Shown in pieces: positions 1 through 7,736 of a stretch of 26,400 nt of DNA. The stretch is from contig HF990549.1 in NCBI GenBank assembly GCA_000432135.1, positions 1 to 26,400 on the forward strand. The letters are read 5' to 3'. This DNA comes from Firmicutes bacterium CAG:124. Its GTDB lineage: Bacteria > Bacillota > Clostridia > Oscillospirales > Oscillospiraceae. Each line of letters starts with the position of its first letter. Position 1 is the stretch's first letter. Position numbers and translations under genes: made by a program. The notes under the pieces are model-generated. The model was not told the origin of the DNA, did no database searches, and saw nothing but the letters and a program-made list of their open reading frames with translations.

Positions 1-5
1 ACGGA

Positions 6-33
6 CCCCGCCGCATTTTGGAATGCGGCGGGG
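6..33. terminator. 12-bp perfect GC-rich hairpin, likely terminator
   Basis: A perfect 12-bp stem (6-17 with 22-33) closes a TTGG loop just past the stop codon of the putative anti-sigma gene. On the plus strand it is followed by AAGCTTTT, so it could also end a rightward gene lying before the window. The U-tract for the minus strand would fall outside the window, so use by the sigma operon is inferred from position. Confidence 0.6.
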
Positions 34-43
34 AAGCTTTTCG

Positions 44-727
44 TTATTCGATCGTAAATTCTGCGTACAGCGTGTATTCTGTTCCGTCCGGCAGGATCAC
101 GGGCTGGGCAAGGCGGTATTTGCCTGCGTCCAGTTCGCCGTAGAGCGTCTGCCAGTCGTAGTGCAGTGTGCAGACAGATGATTCCGGCGCGGCTTCATCC
201 GTCTGGTTCTGCGCCTTAAAAAGGTTCGATGTCAGCATCTTCCATTCGCTGTCTGCCTGCGTCTCCAGCCAGTACTCGCTGCGAAGGGCAAGCACAGCGC
301 CGTCTTCGTTTGTCAGCGTGAAGTCTGCCGATGTGCGCGTGACGCTCTCCGACACGACCGTGAAGCAGTCCGCGCCCGGAAGCGTTCTGGTTTTCTGCTC
401 GGCAGGCTCTGCCGGAGCTGCTTCCGGCATGGCCTCGGCGGGCGCCTCCGAGGCCTCCAGCGTCATTTCCATTTCCTCTTCCGCAGGCGCTTCCGGCGCC
501 GCGGTATCCGCCGTCGGAGCAGATGCCGTCTCCGGCGCGGACGAGCCTGCGTGGAACATCGGCACGACAAATGCCGCCGCGCCGATCACCAGCGCGCAGC
601 AGGCCGCAAGCGCAGCCCATTTGACCCACACGCGCGGCGCTTTTTTGACCGGCGCATCGGCGCGGGCGATCAGATCGTCACCGACATCGCCGATGGCGCG
701 GAATAGCTTTTCACTTTGTTCTTTCAT
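44..727 (-). CDS. Putative membrane-anchored anti-sigma factor
   Basis: This 227-aa protein starts at the ATG at 727, which overlaps the stop of the upstream sigma factor as ATGA, so translation is probably coupled. A longer reading upstream of this ATG only overlaps the sigma gene in another frame. Visible parts are a short cytoplasmic N-terminus (about residues 1-31), one hydrophobic membrane segment (about 32-53), a low-complexity Ala/Pro/Glu-rich spacer (about 57-105), and a C-terminal domain with no recognised motif. The order sigma factor then single-pass protein is typical of an ECF sigma/anti-sigma pair, with the N-terminus holding the sigma factor and the outer domain sensing a signal. 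The function is inferred from context and topology; no zinc-binding anti-sigma motif (HxxxCxxC) is visible. Confidence 0.6.
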   Translation of the reverse strand: MKEQSEKLFRAIGDVGDDLIARADAPVKKAPRVWVKWAALAACCALVIGAAAFVVPMFHAGSSAPETASAPTADTAAPEAPAEEEMEMTLEASEAPAEAMPEAAPAEPAEQKTRTLPGADCFTVVSESVTRTSADFTLTNEDGAVLALRSEYWLETQADSEWKMLTSNLFKAQNQTDEAAPESSVCTLHYDWQTLYGELDAGKYRLAQPVILPDGTEYTLYAEFTIE

Positions 728-1284
728 ACGATGATCCCCTCTCCGGCGAGATACCGGCGCAGCTTTTCCCGCGTCCGGAACAGGATGGATTTTGCGGTGT
801 TCTCCCGGAGCGCGTACCGCGCGGCGATATCCTGCACGGAATCGACGTACCAGTACCGCCGCAGGAAAATGCTGCACTCGCGCTCCGGAAGCGTCCGGAG
901 AAAGCGGTCGATGGCCTCGGCCAGCTCCCGCGCTTCAAGCGCCTGCTCGACCCGGCCTGGAGCCGGGACGCACTCGGACAGCTCATCCAGCGCCAGCGGC
1001 AGCAATCCGCCGCCGCGCTTTTCCGCATTCTGCCTGCGGCAGCGGTCAAAGGACAGGTTGCGCGTGATCCTGCCGAGAAACGACGACAGAATCGACGGCC
1101 GCTGCGGCGGCATGGCGTTCCACGCGTGCAGCCAGGTATCGCTGACGCATTCCTCGCTGTCCTCGCGGTTTTTCAGAATATTATGGGCAATGGAGCGGCA
1201 ATAGCCGCCGTATTTCGCATCCGTCTCGCTGAGCGCACGCTCCTCGCGCGCCCAATACAGATCGATAATTGCGGAATCCTCCAT
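724..1284 (-). CDS. ECF-like sigma-70 family RNA polymerase sigma factor
   Basis: A 186-aa protein with the two conserved parts of a short sigma factor. Region 2 spans about residues 10-85 and includes the stretch around SFLGRITRNLSFDRCRR. Region 4 is a helix-turn-helix near the C-terminus, with a LPERECSIFLRRYW segment and a recognition helix around ENTAKSILFRTREKLR. Regions 1 and 3 are absent, as in ECF factors. The start at 1284 is preceded by AAAGGAG; an in-frame extension upstream runs through the promoter region and lacks a ribosome site. It should direct RNA polymerase to a small regulon in response to the signal read by the coupled membrane protein. Which signal or regulon cannot be told from the sequence. 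Confidence 0.85.
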   Translation of the reverse strand: MEDSAIIDLYWAREERALSETDAKYGGYCRSIAHNILKNREDSEECVSDTWLHAWNAMPPQRPSILSSFLGRITRNLSFDRCRRQNAEKRGGGLLPLALDELSECVPAPGRVEQALEARELAEAIDRFLRTLPERECSIFLRRYWYVDSVQDIAARYALRENTAKSILFRTREKLRRYLAGEGIIV

Positions 1285-1343
1285 CTGTGTGCTCCTTTCT
1301 CTGTCTGTAAAGACGCAAACGCGTCCCGTTGGTTTCAGGATAC

Positions 1344-1372
1344 AGTATAGCATTGCCAAAAAATTTTTTAAA
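1344..1372 (-). promoter_or_regulatory. Promoter for the sigma/anti-sigma operon
   Basis: Read on the minus strand: TTTAAA (1367-1372), 17-bp spacer, TATACT (1344-1349), about 60 bp before the sigma start. It overlaps the divergent ymdB promoter. Confidence 0.55.
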
Positions 1373-1381
1373 TGGTATACT
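1353..1381 (+). promoter_or_regulatory. Promoter for the ymdB operon
   Basis: TTGCCA (1353-1358), 17-bp AT-rich spacer, TATACT (1376-1381), with an extended -10 TGG just before it. The start codon of ymdB lies 30 bp downstream behind AAAGGAGG. Confidence 0.7.
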
Positions 1382-1411
1382 GAAAAAAATGATATGTAAA
1401 GGAGGCTTCTT

Positions 1412-2188
1412 ATGGAACTTCGTGTTCTGGCCGTCGGCGACGTGGTCGGCGAAGGCGGACTGCAGTGTCTGGAACAGCATCTGCGAAGCCTGAAAAAGTT
1501 ATACCGCATTGATTTTTGCGTTGTCAACGGTGAAAATGCCAGCGGAACCGGCCTGACGCCAAAGCAGGCGGACCGGATGCTGGACGCGGGCGCAGACATC
1601 CTTACACTCGGAAATCATTCGTTCGACCGGCGCGAGATCTGCGCGTATCTGGACGACTGCCCCTATATCCTGCGGCCCGCCAATCTGCATCCGAGCCTGC
1701 CGGGACGGGGCTTCGGCGTGTTTGAGACGAAGATCGGGCAGGTGGGCGTTGTGAACCTGCTGGGCCGCTGCAATCTCGACTTCCGGCCCGACAATCCCTT
1801 CCGCGTGATCGATAAGGTTCTGAAGGAGCTGGACGGGCTTCCCGTGCTTCTGGATTTCCACGCCGAGGCGACAAGTGAAAAGCTTGCCATGGCGTATTAT
1901 CTCGACGGAAAAATTTCCGCCCAGTGGGGCACGCACACGCACGTGCAGACCGCCGACGAGCAGATCCTGCCGAAGGGCACCGGGTATCTCACTGACCTCG
2001 GCATGACCGGCCCCGTGCATTCCGTCATCGGCGTAAAGCCGGAGCAGTCCATCGCAAATTTCCGCGGCGAGCTTACCTCGCGGTATGAGACTGCGCCGGG
2101 GCCGTGTATGCTTGCAGGCGCGGTGTTTACCATCGACGCGAAGACAGGCCGCTGCACGGCGGCAGAAAGGGTGGCGCTCCGTGATTAA
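1412..2188 (+). CDS. ymdB: YmdB-family metallophosphoesterase
   Basis: This 258-aa protein matches the length and motif order of the YmdB family (TIGR00282), dinuclear-metal phosphodiesterases that hydrolyse 2',3'-cyclic nucleotides and in Bacillus affect biofilm and motility decisions. Visible metal-binding motifs are the GDVVG segment (Asp10), NGENASG (Glu41), LGNHSFD (Asn68, His69), FHAEATSEK, and GTHTHVQT (HxH). No signal peptide is present, so it is cytosolic. AAAGGAGG precedes the ATG with good spacing. Its 3' end overlaps the next gene by 8 bp, placing it first in an operon with SbcD-like and SbcC-like proteins. Family assignment is firm; the in vivo substrate here is not known. Confidence 0.92.
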   Translation: MELRVLAVGDVVGEGGLQCLEQHLRSLKKLYRIDFCVVNGENASGTGLTPKQADRMLDAGADILTLGNHSFDRREICAYLDDCPYILRPANLHPSLPGRGFGVFETKIGQVGVVNLLGRCNLDFRPDNPFRVIDKVLKELDGLPVLLDFHAEATSEKLAMAYYLDGKISAQWGTHTHVQTADEQILPKGTGYLTDLGMTGPVHSVIGVKPEQSIANFRGELTSRYETAPGPCMLAGAVFTIDAKTGRCTAAERVALRD

Positions 2189-3266
2189 ATTTCTGCATAC
2201 CGCCGATCTGCATCTGGACGCGCCGTTTGCTGCCCTCAGTCCCGAACAGGCTGCTGCGCGGCGGCAGGAGCAGCGCGAGCTTCTGACCGAGCTTGCCGAG
2301 GCGGCCAACACGCACGACTGCGATCTTGTCCTGCTGGCGGGCGATCTGTTTGACAGCGCGGGCGCGTCGGACGAGACGCTGCTGGCGCTCCGGCGGGCGC
2401 TGGCCTCCATCCGTGCGCCGGTCTTCATCAGCCCCGGCAACCACGACTGTCTGCTGCCCGGCAGCGCGTATCTGACGGAGCGCTGGCCGGAAAACGTGCA
2501 TATTTTCAAAACGGATGCAATCGAGGCAATCGAGCTGCCGGAGAAACAGCTGCGCGTCTATGGCGCGGGCTTCACCGCGCGGCACGAAAGACCGCTGCTG
2601 GAGGGCTTCCGCGCGAAAGCCGACGGCTGGACGAACCTCATGGTCCTCCACGGGGACGCGACGCAGGCGGCCTCGCCCTATAATCCCATCACGTCCGAGC
2701 AGCTGGCGGCCTCCGGCCTTGCCTATCTCGCGCTCGGCCATATCCATCAGGCAAGCGGGCTGCTGCGGTGCGGGAGCACGTGCTACGCCTGGCCCGGCTG
2801 CGCGATGGGGCGCGGCTTCGACGAGCTTGGGCAGAAGGGCGCGTATCTCGGGGAAGTTTCCGATTCCGGCATCCGGCTGGACTTTTTGCCGCTGCATGGC
2901 AGGAGCTATGAAATTCTCCACGTCGAAGCAGGGGACGACGCGCTTGCCGCCGTCACGGCGGCGCTGCCGGAGGACACGCAGAACGATATTTACCGCGTGA
3001 TCCTGACCGGCGAGGCAGAGCCGGTCGAAACGGCAGCGCTGCAAGCGGCGCTGGCTCCGCGCTTTTACGCGCTGACCATCCGCGACGAGACGCGGCCCCG
3101 CCGCGCGCTCTGGGAAGGCGCGGAGGAGGATACGCTGCGCGGCCTGTTTCTGCAGGCGCTCAAGGCGCAGTATGACGCGGCCCAGACGGAAGCGGACAGA
3201 CGCAAAATCGCGCTGGCCGCGCGCTGCGGCTGCGCGGCGATGGACGGAAGGGAGGCGGCGGAATGA
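2181..3266 (+). CDS. SbcD/YhaO-like DNA repair metallophosphoesterase
   Basis: A 361-aa calcineurin-like phosphoesterase. I chose the GTG at 2181 because the protein then opens with the canonical motif I (TADLHLD, Asp9/His11); the upstream ORF extension merely overlaps ymdB. Other metal-site motifs follow in order: LLAGDLFD (about 51-58), SPGNHD (84-89), VLHGD and LGHIHQ. The family cuts DNA ends as the nuclease partner of an SMC-like ATPase, as in SbcCD/Mre11-Rad50, and B. subtilis YhaO pairs with YhaN. The next gene is such an ATPase and overlaps it as ATGA, which supports a stoichiometric complex. The exact choice between YhaO-like and true SbcD is uncertain; the partner's membrane hairpin favours YhaO/YhaN. 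Confidence 0.85.
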   Translation: MIKFLHTADLHLDAPFAALSPEQAAARRQEQRELLTELAEAANTHDCDLVLLAGDLFDSAGASDETLLALRRALASIRAPVFISPGNHDCLLPGSAYLTERWPENVHIFKTDAIEAIELPEKQLRVYGAGFTARHERPLLEGFRAKADGWTNLMVLHGDATQAASPYNPITSEQLAASGLAYLALGHIHQASGLLRCGSTCYAWPGCAMGRGFDELGQKGAYLGEVSDSGIRLDFLPLHGRSYEILHVEAGDDALAAVTAALPEDTQNDIYRVILTGEAEPVETAALQAALAPRFYALTIRDETRPRRALWEGAEEDTLRGLFLQALKAQYDAAQTEADRRKIALAARCGCAAMDGREAAE

Positions 3267-5434
3267 AGCTTCTGCGCATGACCGCAACATTCGGCAGGCT
3301 CGAGCAGGAGACGCTCTCGCTTACCGAGGGCCTGAACGTCCTGCAAATGCCGAACGAGGCCGGAAAGAGCACCTGGGCGGAATTTTTGCTGGCCATGCTC
3401 TATGGCATCGATACCTCTGAACGCGAAAAAACGGGCGTGCTGCCCGTCAAGACAAAATACCAGCCGTGGAGCGGCAAGCCGATGGAGGGCGTGATCGAGC
3501 TTGAGCACGCCGGGCGGCGCATCACGCTCACGCGCACCTCGACGGCCCGTGCACCGCTCGGCGTATTTTCCGCCGCCTATACCGAGTCCGGCCTGCCGGT
3601 CGAGGGCATGACGGGCGCGAACTGCGGCGAAACGCTTCTGGGCGTTCCGAAGCGTGTGTATCAGCGCAGCGCCTTTGTCCGTCAGGCCGGACTCGGCCTG
3701 ACGCCGGACGACGAGCTGGAAGCGCGGCTGTCCGCCCTTGTCACGACCGGGGACGAGGCCGTCAGCTTTGCCGCAGCCGACAAGCGGCTGCTTGCTTGGC
3801 AGAACCGCGTCCGGCACAACAAGACCGGCCTCATCCCTGACGCCGAGCGGGAGCTTGCCGCCGTAGACAGCGCGCTGGCCGCGCTGGCGGGGGAGCATGA
3901 AAAAAATCTGGCGCTGCGCGCGCAGCTGCAGTCGCTGCAAGCGCAGCAGACTGCCTGCGAAGAGGACCTGCGGGCGCTGCAGGCGGCGCAGGCCCAACGA
4001 AAAAAGGCGCAGCTCTATGACGCGAAGCGCGCCGCGATGCAGGCGGCGAACCGGGAAAACGCCGCGTCCGCCGTATGCGCGCGGCTGCCGCGCGAGGATG
4101 CGCTGGCCGCGCTTTCACAGGAGGCCGCCGCTCTGCTTGCCCTGCCGGAGCAGGAGCCGGCCGCGGCCGCGCCCGCGCGCCCCGATTGCCCGCAGGCGTT
4201 TTCCGGGGTGGACGAGGAACGGCTTCTCGACAAGGCGCAGCGCGATATGCGCGAATTTGACCGGCTGACGGCGAAAAAGCACCGGCCATCTGTGCCGTTC
4301 TGGGTGCTTGCGGTGCTCCTTCTCGGACTTGGCGCGGCAGGTTGGTTCCTCCGGCACGAGCCGCTCCTGCCCGCCGCATTCGCGCTGGCGGCGCTTGTCT
4401 GCGCTGTCGCGGCGCTTGGAAACGCGGCGCATGACCGGCGGCGCGAGGCGGAGCTTTCCGAAGCGCAGGCACTGCTGACGCTCTATGAAAACCACAGCCG
4501 CGACGAGTTTTACGCCTATGCCGTTCAGTACCGCGACGCGCTGCGCGCGTGGCAGGCAGCGTGCGAGGCTGCATCGGCGCAGAATGCGGCCCGCGACGCG
4601 GAAAGCCGTCTGCGCGCCGAGCGCACGGCGGCGCTGCTCGGCAGCGTCCGGATGTTCGCGGAGGCCGGAACGGTCCGGGAGGCGCAAAATGCGATCGCCT
4701 CCGCGCTGGCCGCTTACCGCGCCTGGCACGAGGCGGAACAGACCGCGCAGCAGGCGAAAACGCGCTATGACGCGCTTGCGCAGGCCCTCGGCGAGATCCC
4801 GGAGCTGCCCGCGCCCGTGCGCGACGTCTCCGGCCTGACGACCGAACAGGCGCAGGCCGCGCTTGCACGGACGCAGGCGCTTGCTGCAGCCGTGCAGTCG
4901 CAGCTCGACCAGAGCCGTGGCCGGTTGGAGCAGTTCGGCTCCGAGGCGGAGCTGTCGGCGAAAAAGCAGGCGCTGGCGCAGAGGCTCGACACGCTGAACG
5001 AGCGCCGCGAGGCGCTTACGCTTGCCAGGCAGACGCTTGCGCAGGCCAACGCAGCGCTGGCAGAGCGCTTCTCCCCGCGTCTGGTGCGCGAGGCGTCGGA
5101 AATTTTCTCCGAGCTGACCGGCGGACGCTATGCCCGCGTGCAGATCAGCCGGCAGATGGAGCTGGAGGCGGGACAGCCGGACGCGGCCATGCGCCGTTCG
5201 CTCTTCCTGAGCGGCGGCACGGCGGACGAGCTGTATCTGTCCGTCCGGCTGGCCGTCTGCCGCCTGCTGCTGCCGGAGGATGCCCCGCTCCTGCTGGATG
5301 ACGCGCTCGTCATGTTCGACGATGACCGCCTGCGTCTGGCCCTGCGCCTTTTGCAGCGCGAGGCTGAAAACCGGCAGATCCTCCTGTTCACCTGCCAGCA
5401 CCGGGAGCAGAAAGCGCTGACCACAGATCTTTAA
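3263..5434 (+). CDS. YhaN-like SMC/Rad50-type ATPase with membrane hairpin
   Basis: A 723-aa ATPase with split nucleotide-binding halves. Near the N-terminus is the Walker A PNEAGKST (30-37). Near the C-terminus are the ABC signature LSGGTADELYLS (about residue 649) and the Walker B LLLDDALVMFDD (about 675-686). Between them are Ala/Arg/Glu-rich coiled-coil stretches, broken by two adjacent hydrophobic segments (about 344-363 and 367-388) that would form a membrane hairpin. No CxxC zinc hook is seen, so it resembles YhaN rather than canonical SbcC. Start ATG overlaps the stop of the phosphoesterase by 4 bp. It probably holds and remodels DNA ends for that nuclease, perhaps at the membrane. 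The high GC of the coiled coil makes long false ORFs in other frames. Confidence 0.83.
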   Translation: MKLLRMTATFGRLEQETLSLTEGLNVLQMPNEAGKSTWAEFLLAMLYGIDTSEREKTGVLPVKTKYQPWSGKPMEGVIELEHAGRRITLTRTSTARAPLGVFSAAYTESGLPVEGMTGANCGETLLGVPKRVYQRSAFVRQAGLGLTPDDELEARLSALVTTGDEAVSFAAADKRLLAWQNRVRHNKTGLIPDAERELAAVDSALAALAGEHEKNLALRAQLQSLQAQQTACEEDLRALQAAQAQRKKAQLYDAKRAAMQAANRENAASAVCARLPREDALAALSQEAAALLALPEQEPAAAAPARPDCPQAFSGVDEERLLDKAQRDMREFDRLTAKKHRPSVPFWVLAVLLLGLGAAGWFLRHEPLLPAAFALAALVCAVAALGNAAHDRRREAELSEAQALLTLYENHSRDEFYAYAVQYRDALRAWQAACEAASAQNAARDAESRLRAERTAALLGSVRMFAEAGTVREAQNAIASALAAYRAWHEAEQTAQQAKTRYDALAQALGEIPELPAPVRDVSGLTTEQAQAALARTQALAAAVQSQLDQSRGRLEQFGSEAELSAKKQALAQRLDTLNERREALTLARQTLAQANAALAERFSPRLVREASEIFSELTGGRYARVQISRQMELEAGQPDAAMRRSLFLSGGTADELYLSVRLAVCRLLLPEDAPLLLDDALVMFDDDRLRLALRLLQREAENRQILLFTCQHREQKALTTDL

Positions 5435-5444
5435 ACACGACGCA

Positions 5445-5476
5445 AAACGCCCGGAGCCTTGCGGCTCCGGGCGTTT
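5445..5476. terminator. Bidirectional intrinsic terminator between yhaN-like gene and acsB
   Basis: A perfect 14-bp stem (5445-5458 with 5463-5476) with a TTGC loop, A-rich at its left end and T-rich at its right end. It sits between two convergent genes and fits termination in both directions. Confidence 0.9.
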
Positions 5477-5502
5477 GTGTATCAGAACAGATTGTCCGCT
5501 GC

Positions 5503-7638
5503 TTACATCAGCGGCTCGAGGGACAGGACCGGGTGGTTCTTTTCCTGCAGGAACTCGAGCAGTGCGTCGCAGTCGGTGCAGATCGTCTCGTCGGCGATCA
5601 TGTCGGTGAAGTTGTCGATGCCGTAAAGCTCCTTGGCGGTCTTGTTCAGGCGTTCGCCGACATCATCCTTCAGCTCCTTCGGCATCCAGACGATGCGCTC
5701 AATGCCGCCCTCGGCGTGGATGAACTTCTTGGAGGAGATGAAGTGGCGGCCATGGCCCATGTAGCCCGGCGTCTGCACGCCGCCGCCGGTGCAGGAGGCC
5801 AGCTCGCCGAAGGTCATACCGGCGGGGGTCATGCCTGCGTACTCGCGGTTGACGACGATGAAGCCGTTGGACATCGGCTCAATGCCGGAGATGCACTCGA
5901 AGCAGCCGCAGGAGGTCATCGGGTCCTCCATGATGGAGTACAGCGTGACTTCTTCAACTGCGCCGTGGGTCGCGTCCTTGATTGCGTCGTTGACGGTGGT
6001 GTAGCGGCCCGTGCGCTCGTCGAGGCAGCCCTCCTTCATGATGGGCTGGGACGGGCCGTTCGGGTTCAGCTCATAGGTCGCCTTCGCGTCGAGCCAGGAA
6101 ACGGCGCCGCACAGGCCAAGACGCTCCGGCGTGACCACGCAGCAGTGCGCCGGTGCGAAGGACTGACAGAGGATGCAGGTAAAGAAGCGGTCGACGGATT
6201 CGTCGGTCATGGAGGCCAGACGGTCGTCACGCATGTTGTAGCGCGGGATGGCGACGTCGTTCAGGAACGCGGTGGCCTTGACCGGATCGGTAATCAGGTG
6301 TACCTCGCACTTGTCGACGACTGCGTCGAATTCATCCGTGATCATGTGGTACAGAACCTCGGCAAAGTGCGTCAGGCGCAGGCCCTTGTCATAGGCGTCC
6401 TTGGAGATACGGATACGGAACTGGTTGCGCTGGCCGGTGTGCATGACGCCTTCCATGTAGTTGAACCAGGCGTGGATCTTGCGCTCGATAACAGACTCGA
6501 AATCGGCCTGCATCTTCTTGCCCGCGACATAGACGCAGGTGGCAAGCGCGTATTCCAGATCGCCGGAGTCGATATCCGGGCCGTCGATGACGAGCTTGTG
6601 ATCCTCGACCTCGTCCATGTTCTTCATGAGAACAAGCTCGCAGGTGGTGTTCTTTGCGGACCAGAACTCGACCTTCATGTCGGCCTTGCGGATGATCTCG
6701 CCCTCGAATGCAGCTGCGAACGCGACGGGGATGGGCAGCTCCTTGGACTTGATCTTGATGCCGCGCAGCTCCAGAGACTTCTTGACCGTCTCATTATGGT
6801 CGGTGCAGGACTCCAGTGCGCCCGGAACCTGATTTTCGCCGAGGTTGATATCGACCACGACCGGGAAGCCCAGCGCGATTGCGCCTGCGCCCGCGGAAAC
6901 GACGACATTGTCGATCGCACCGAAGGTATTGACGAACGCGGGAACGCGCTCCTTGGTGTACTTGAGCAGGCCCGCCAGATCGCCCGGCTGCACGTTGCCG
7001 AAGATCAGTGCGGCACGGATGGCGACGGTGACGACATGGATGACGGCGGTCACATCATGGCCCAGCGGGATGACACGGAGCTCAAGGCCCATCTTGACGC
7101 CCGCTTCCGCGCACTGTTCAATGACTTCGCCGACCATGAAGGTCATGATGCCCTTGGACTGATAGTCCTTGACGACCTTTGCAACGTCCTCGCCGTTTTC
7201 GGCCTTGCCCAGCACGACGGCCACACCGGGGATATCGCCCGTGACCAGCGGCACGCCGAGGGAACGGATGATGGGATCGGGCACGAAGCCGATGCCGGGA
7301 ACCGCGGCCTGCTCATAGGCGTCCTTCGGCTCGGCGAACTTCAGGCCCTCAAGGATCTCGGCACCGACAGCGGTGGCCAGACCGGCGTTGAGTGCCTGTC
7401 CCAGATCCTCCTGATCGGTGATGAGGCTCTTGAGCACGCCCACGCAGGCGGGCAGATCGCCCAGGGTCTTGACCTTGACGCCGGTGGCGGCGTAGATGGT
7501 GGGGAAGAAATACGCGGTGTCAGGGAAGGCAATGGGATGGTCTGCGCCATATTTTGCAATGGCGTCGTTGACTGCACCCTCGGTCAGGCCAGCCACGGCG
7601 TGCGAGCCGCCATAGATGAGATCGGTTAATACGCTCAT
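5503..7638 (-). CDS. acsB: CO-methylating acetyl-CoA synthase (ACS, A-cluster subunit)
   Basis: ACS condenses CO, the methyl group of the corrinoid Fe-S protein and CoA into acetyl-CoA in the Wood-Ljungdahl pathway. The 711-aa protein is close to the usual ~730 aa and keeps all domains, including the N-terminal part that contacts CODH in acetogens. The A-cluster ligands are all present with the Moorella spacing: Cys488, Cys491, Cys500 and Cys510 for the [4Fe-4S] cubane, and Cys577-Gly-Cys579 for the distal nickel. The start at 7638 follows AGGAGG with 5-bp spacing; an upstream in-frame Met 15 bp earlier would overlap this site. It is the last gene of the operon, 98 bp behind acsC-acsE and separated by a stable hairpin, and ends at a strong terminator. 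Needs nickel loading, probably by the CooC encoded in the operon. Confidence 0.97.
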   Translation of the reverse strand: MSVLTDLIYGGSHAVAGLTEGAVNDAIAKYGADHPIAFPDTAYFFPTIYAATGVKVKTLGDLPACVGVLKSLITDQEDLGQALNAGLATAVGAEILEGLKFAEPKDAYEQAAVPGIGFVPDPIIRSLGVPLVTGDIPGVAVVLGKAENGEDVAKVVKDYQSKGIMTFMVGEVIEQCAEAGVKMGLELRVIPLGHDVTAVIHVVTVAIRAALIFGNVQPGDLAGLLKYTKERVPAFVNTFGAIDNVVVSAGAGAIALGFPVVVDINLGENQVPGALESCTDHNETVKKSLELRGIKIKSKELPIPVAFAAAFEGEIIRKADMKVEFWSAKNTTCELVLMKNMDEVEDHKLVIDGPDIDSGDLEYALATCVYVAGKKMQADFESVIERKIHAWFNYMEGVMHTGQRNQFRIRISKDAYDKGLRLTHFAEVLYHMITDEFDAVVDKCEVHLITDPVKATAFLNDVAIPRYNMRDDRLASMTDESVDRFFTCILCQSFAPAHCCVVTPERLGLCGAVSWLDAKATYELNPNGPSQPIMKEGCLDERTGRYTTVNDAIKDATHGAVEEVTLYSIMEDPMTSCGCFECISGIEPMSNGFIVVNREYAGMTPAGMTFGELASCTGGGVQTPGYMGHGRHFISSKKFIHAEGGIERIVWMPKELKDDVGERLNKTAKELYGIDNFTDMIADETICTDCDALLEFLQEKNHPVLSLEPLM

Positions 7639-7690
7639 AAATACCTCCTGCAAATTCTGTTGAATTTTGAATTATATAGGGGAAATGCGG

Positions 7691-7724
7691 CGGTTCCCTG
7701 CCGGTGTTTCGCAGCAGGGAACCG
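7691..7724 (-). other. Intercistronic hairpin between acsC-acsE and acsB
   Basis: An 11-bp perfect stem (7691-7701 with 7714-7724) with a 12-nt loop begins 13 bp beyond the acsC-acsE stop. No U-tract follows it on the minus strand, so it is more likely an mRNA stability or processing element than a terminator. A TATAAT-like hexamer lies just downstream on the minus strand, but no -35 partner is seen. Confidence 0.55.
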
Positions 7725-7736
7725 TGGAAAGACAAA

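Noticed and set aside
4115..5401. A 428-codon minus-strand frame opposite the YhaN-like gene
   Set aside because: It mirrors the Ala/Arg-rich coiled coil and lacks start signals; the plus strand has Walker A, signature and Walker B motifs.
5533..7629. A 698-codon open frame on the plus strand opposite acsB
   Set aside because: acsB has every A-cluster ligand in place. The opposite frame has no recognisable domain, is rich in residues from reversed GC-rich codons, and has no proper ribosome site.
7665..7680. A promoter directly before acsB based on a TATAAT hexamer
   Set aside because: No -35-like sequence lies at 16-18 bp upstream on the minus strand; kept only as a note with the hairpin.
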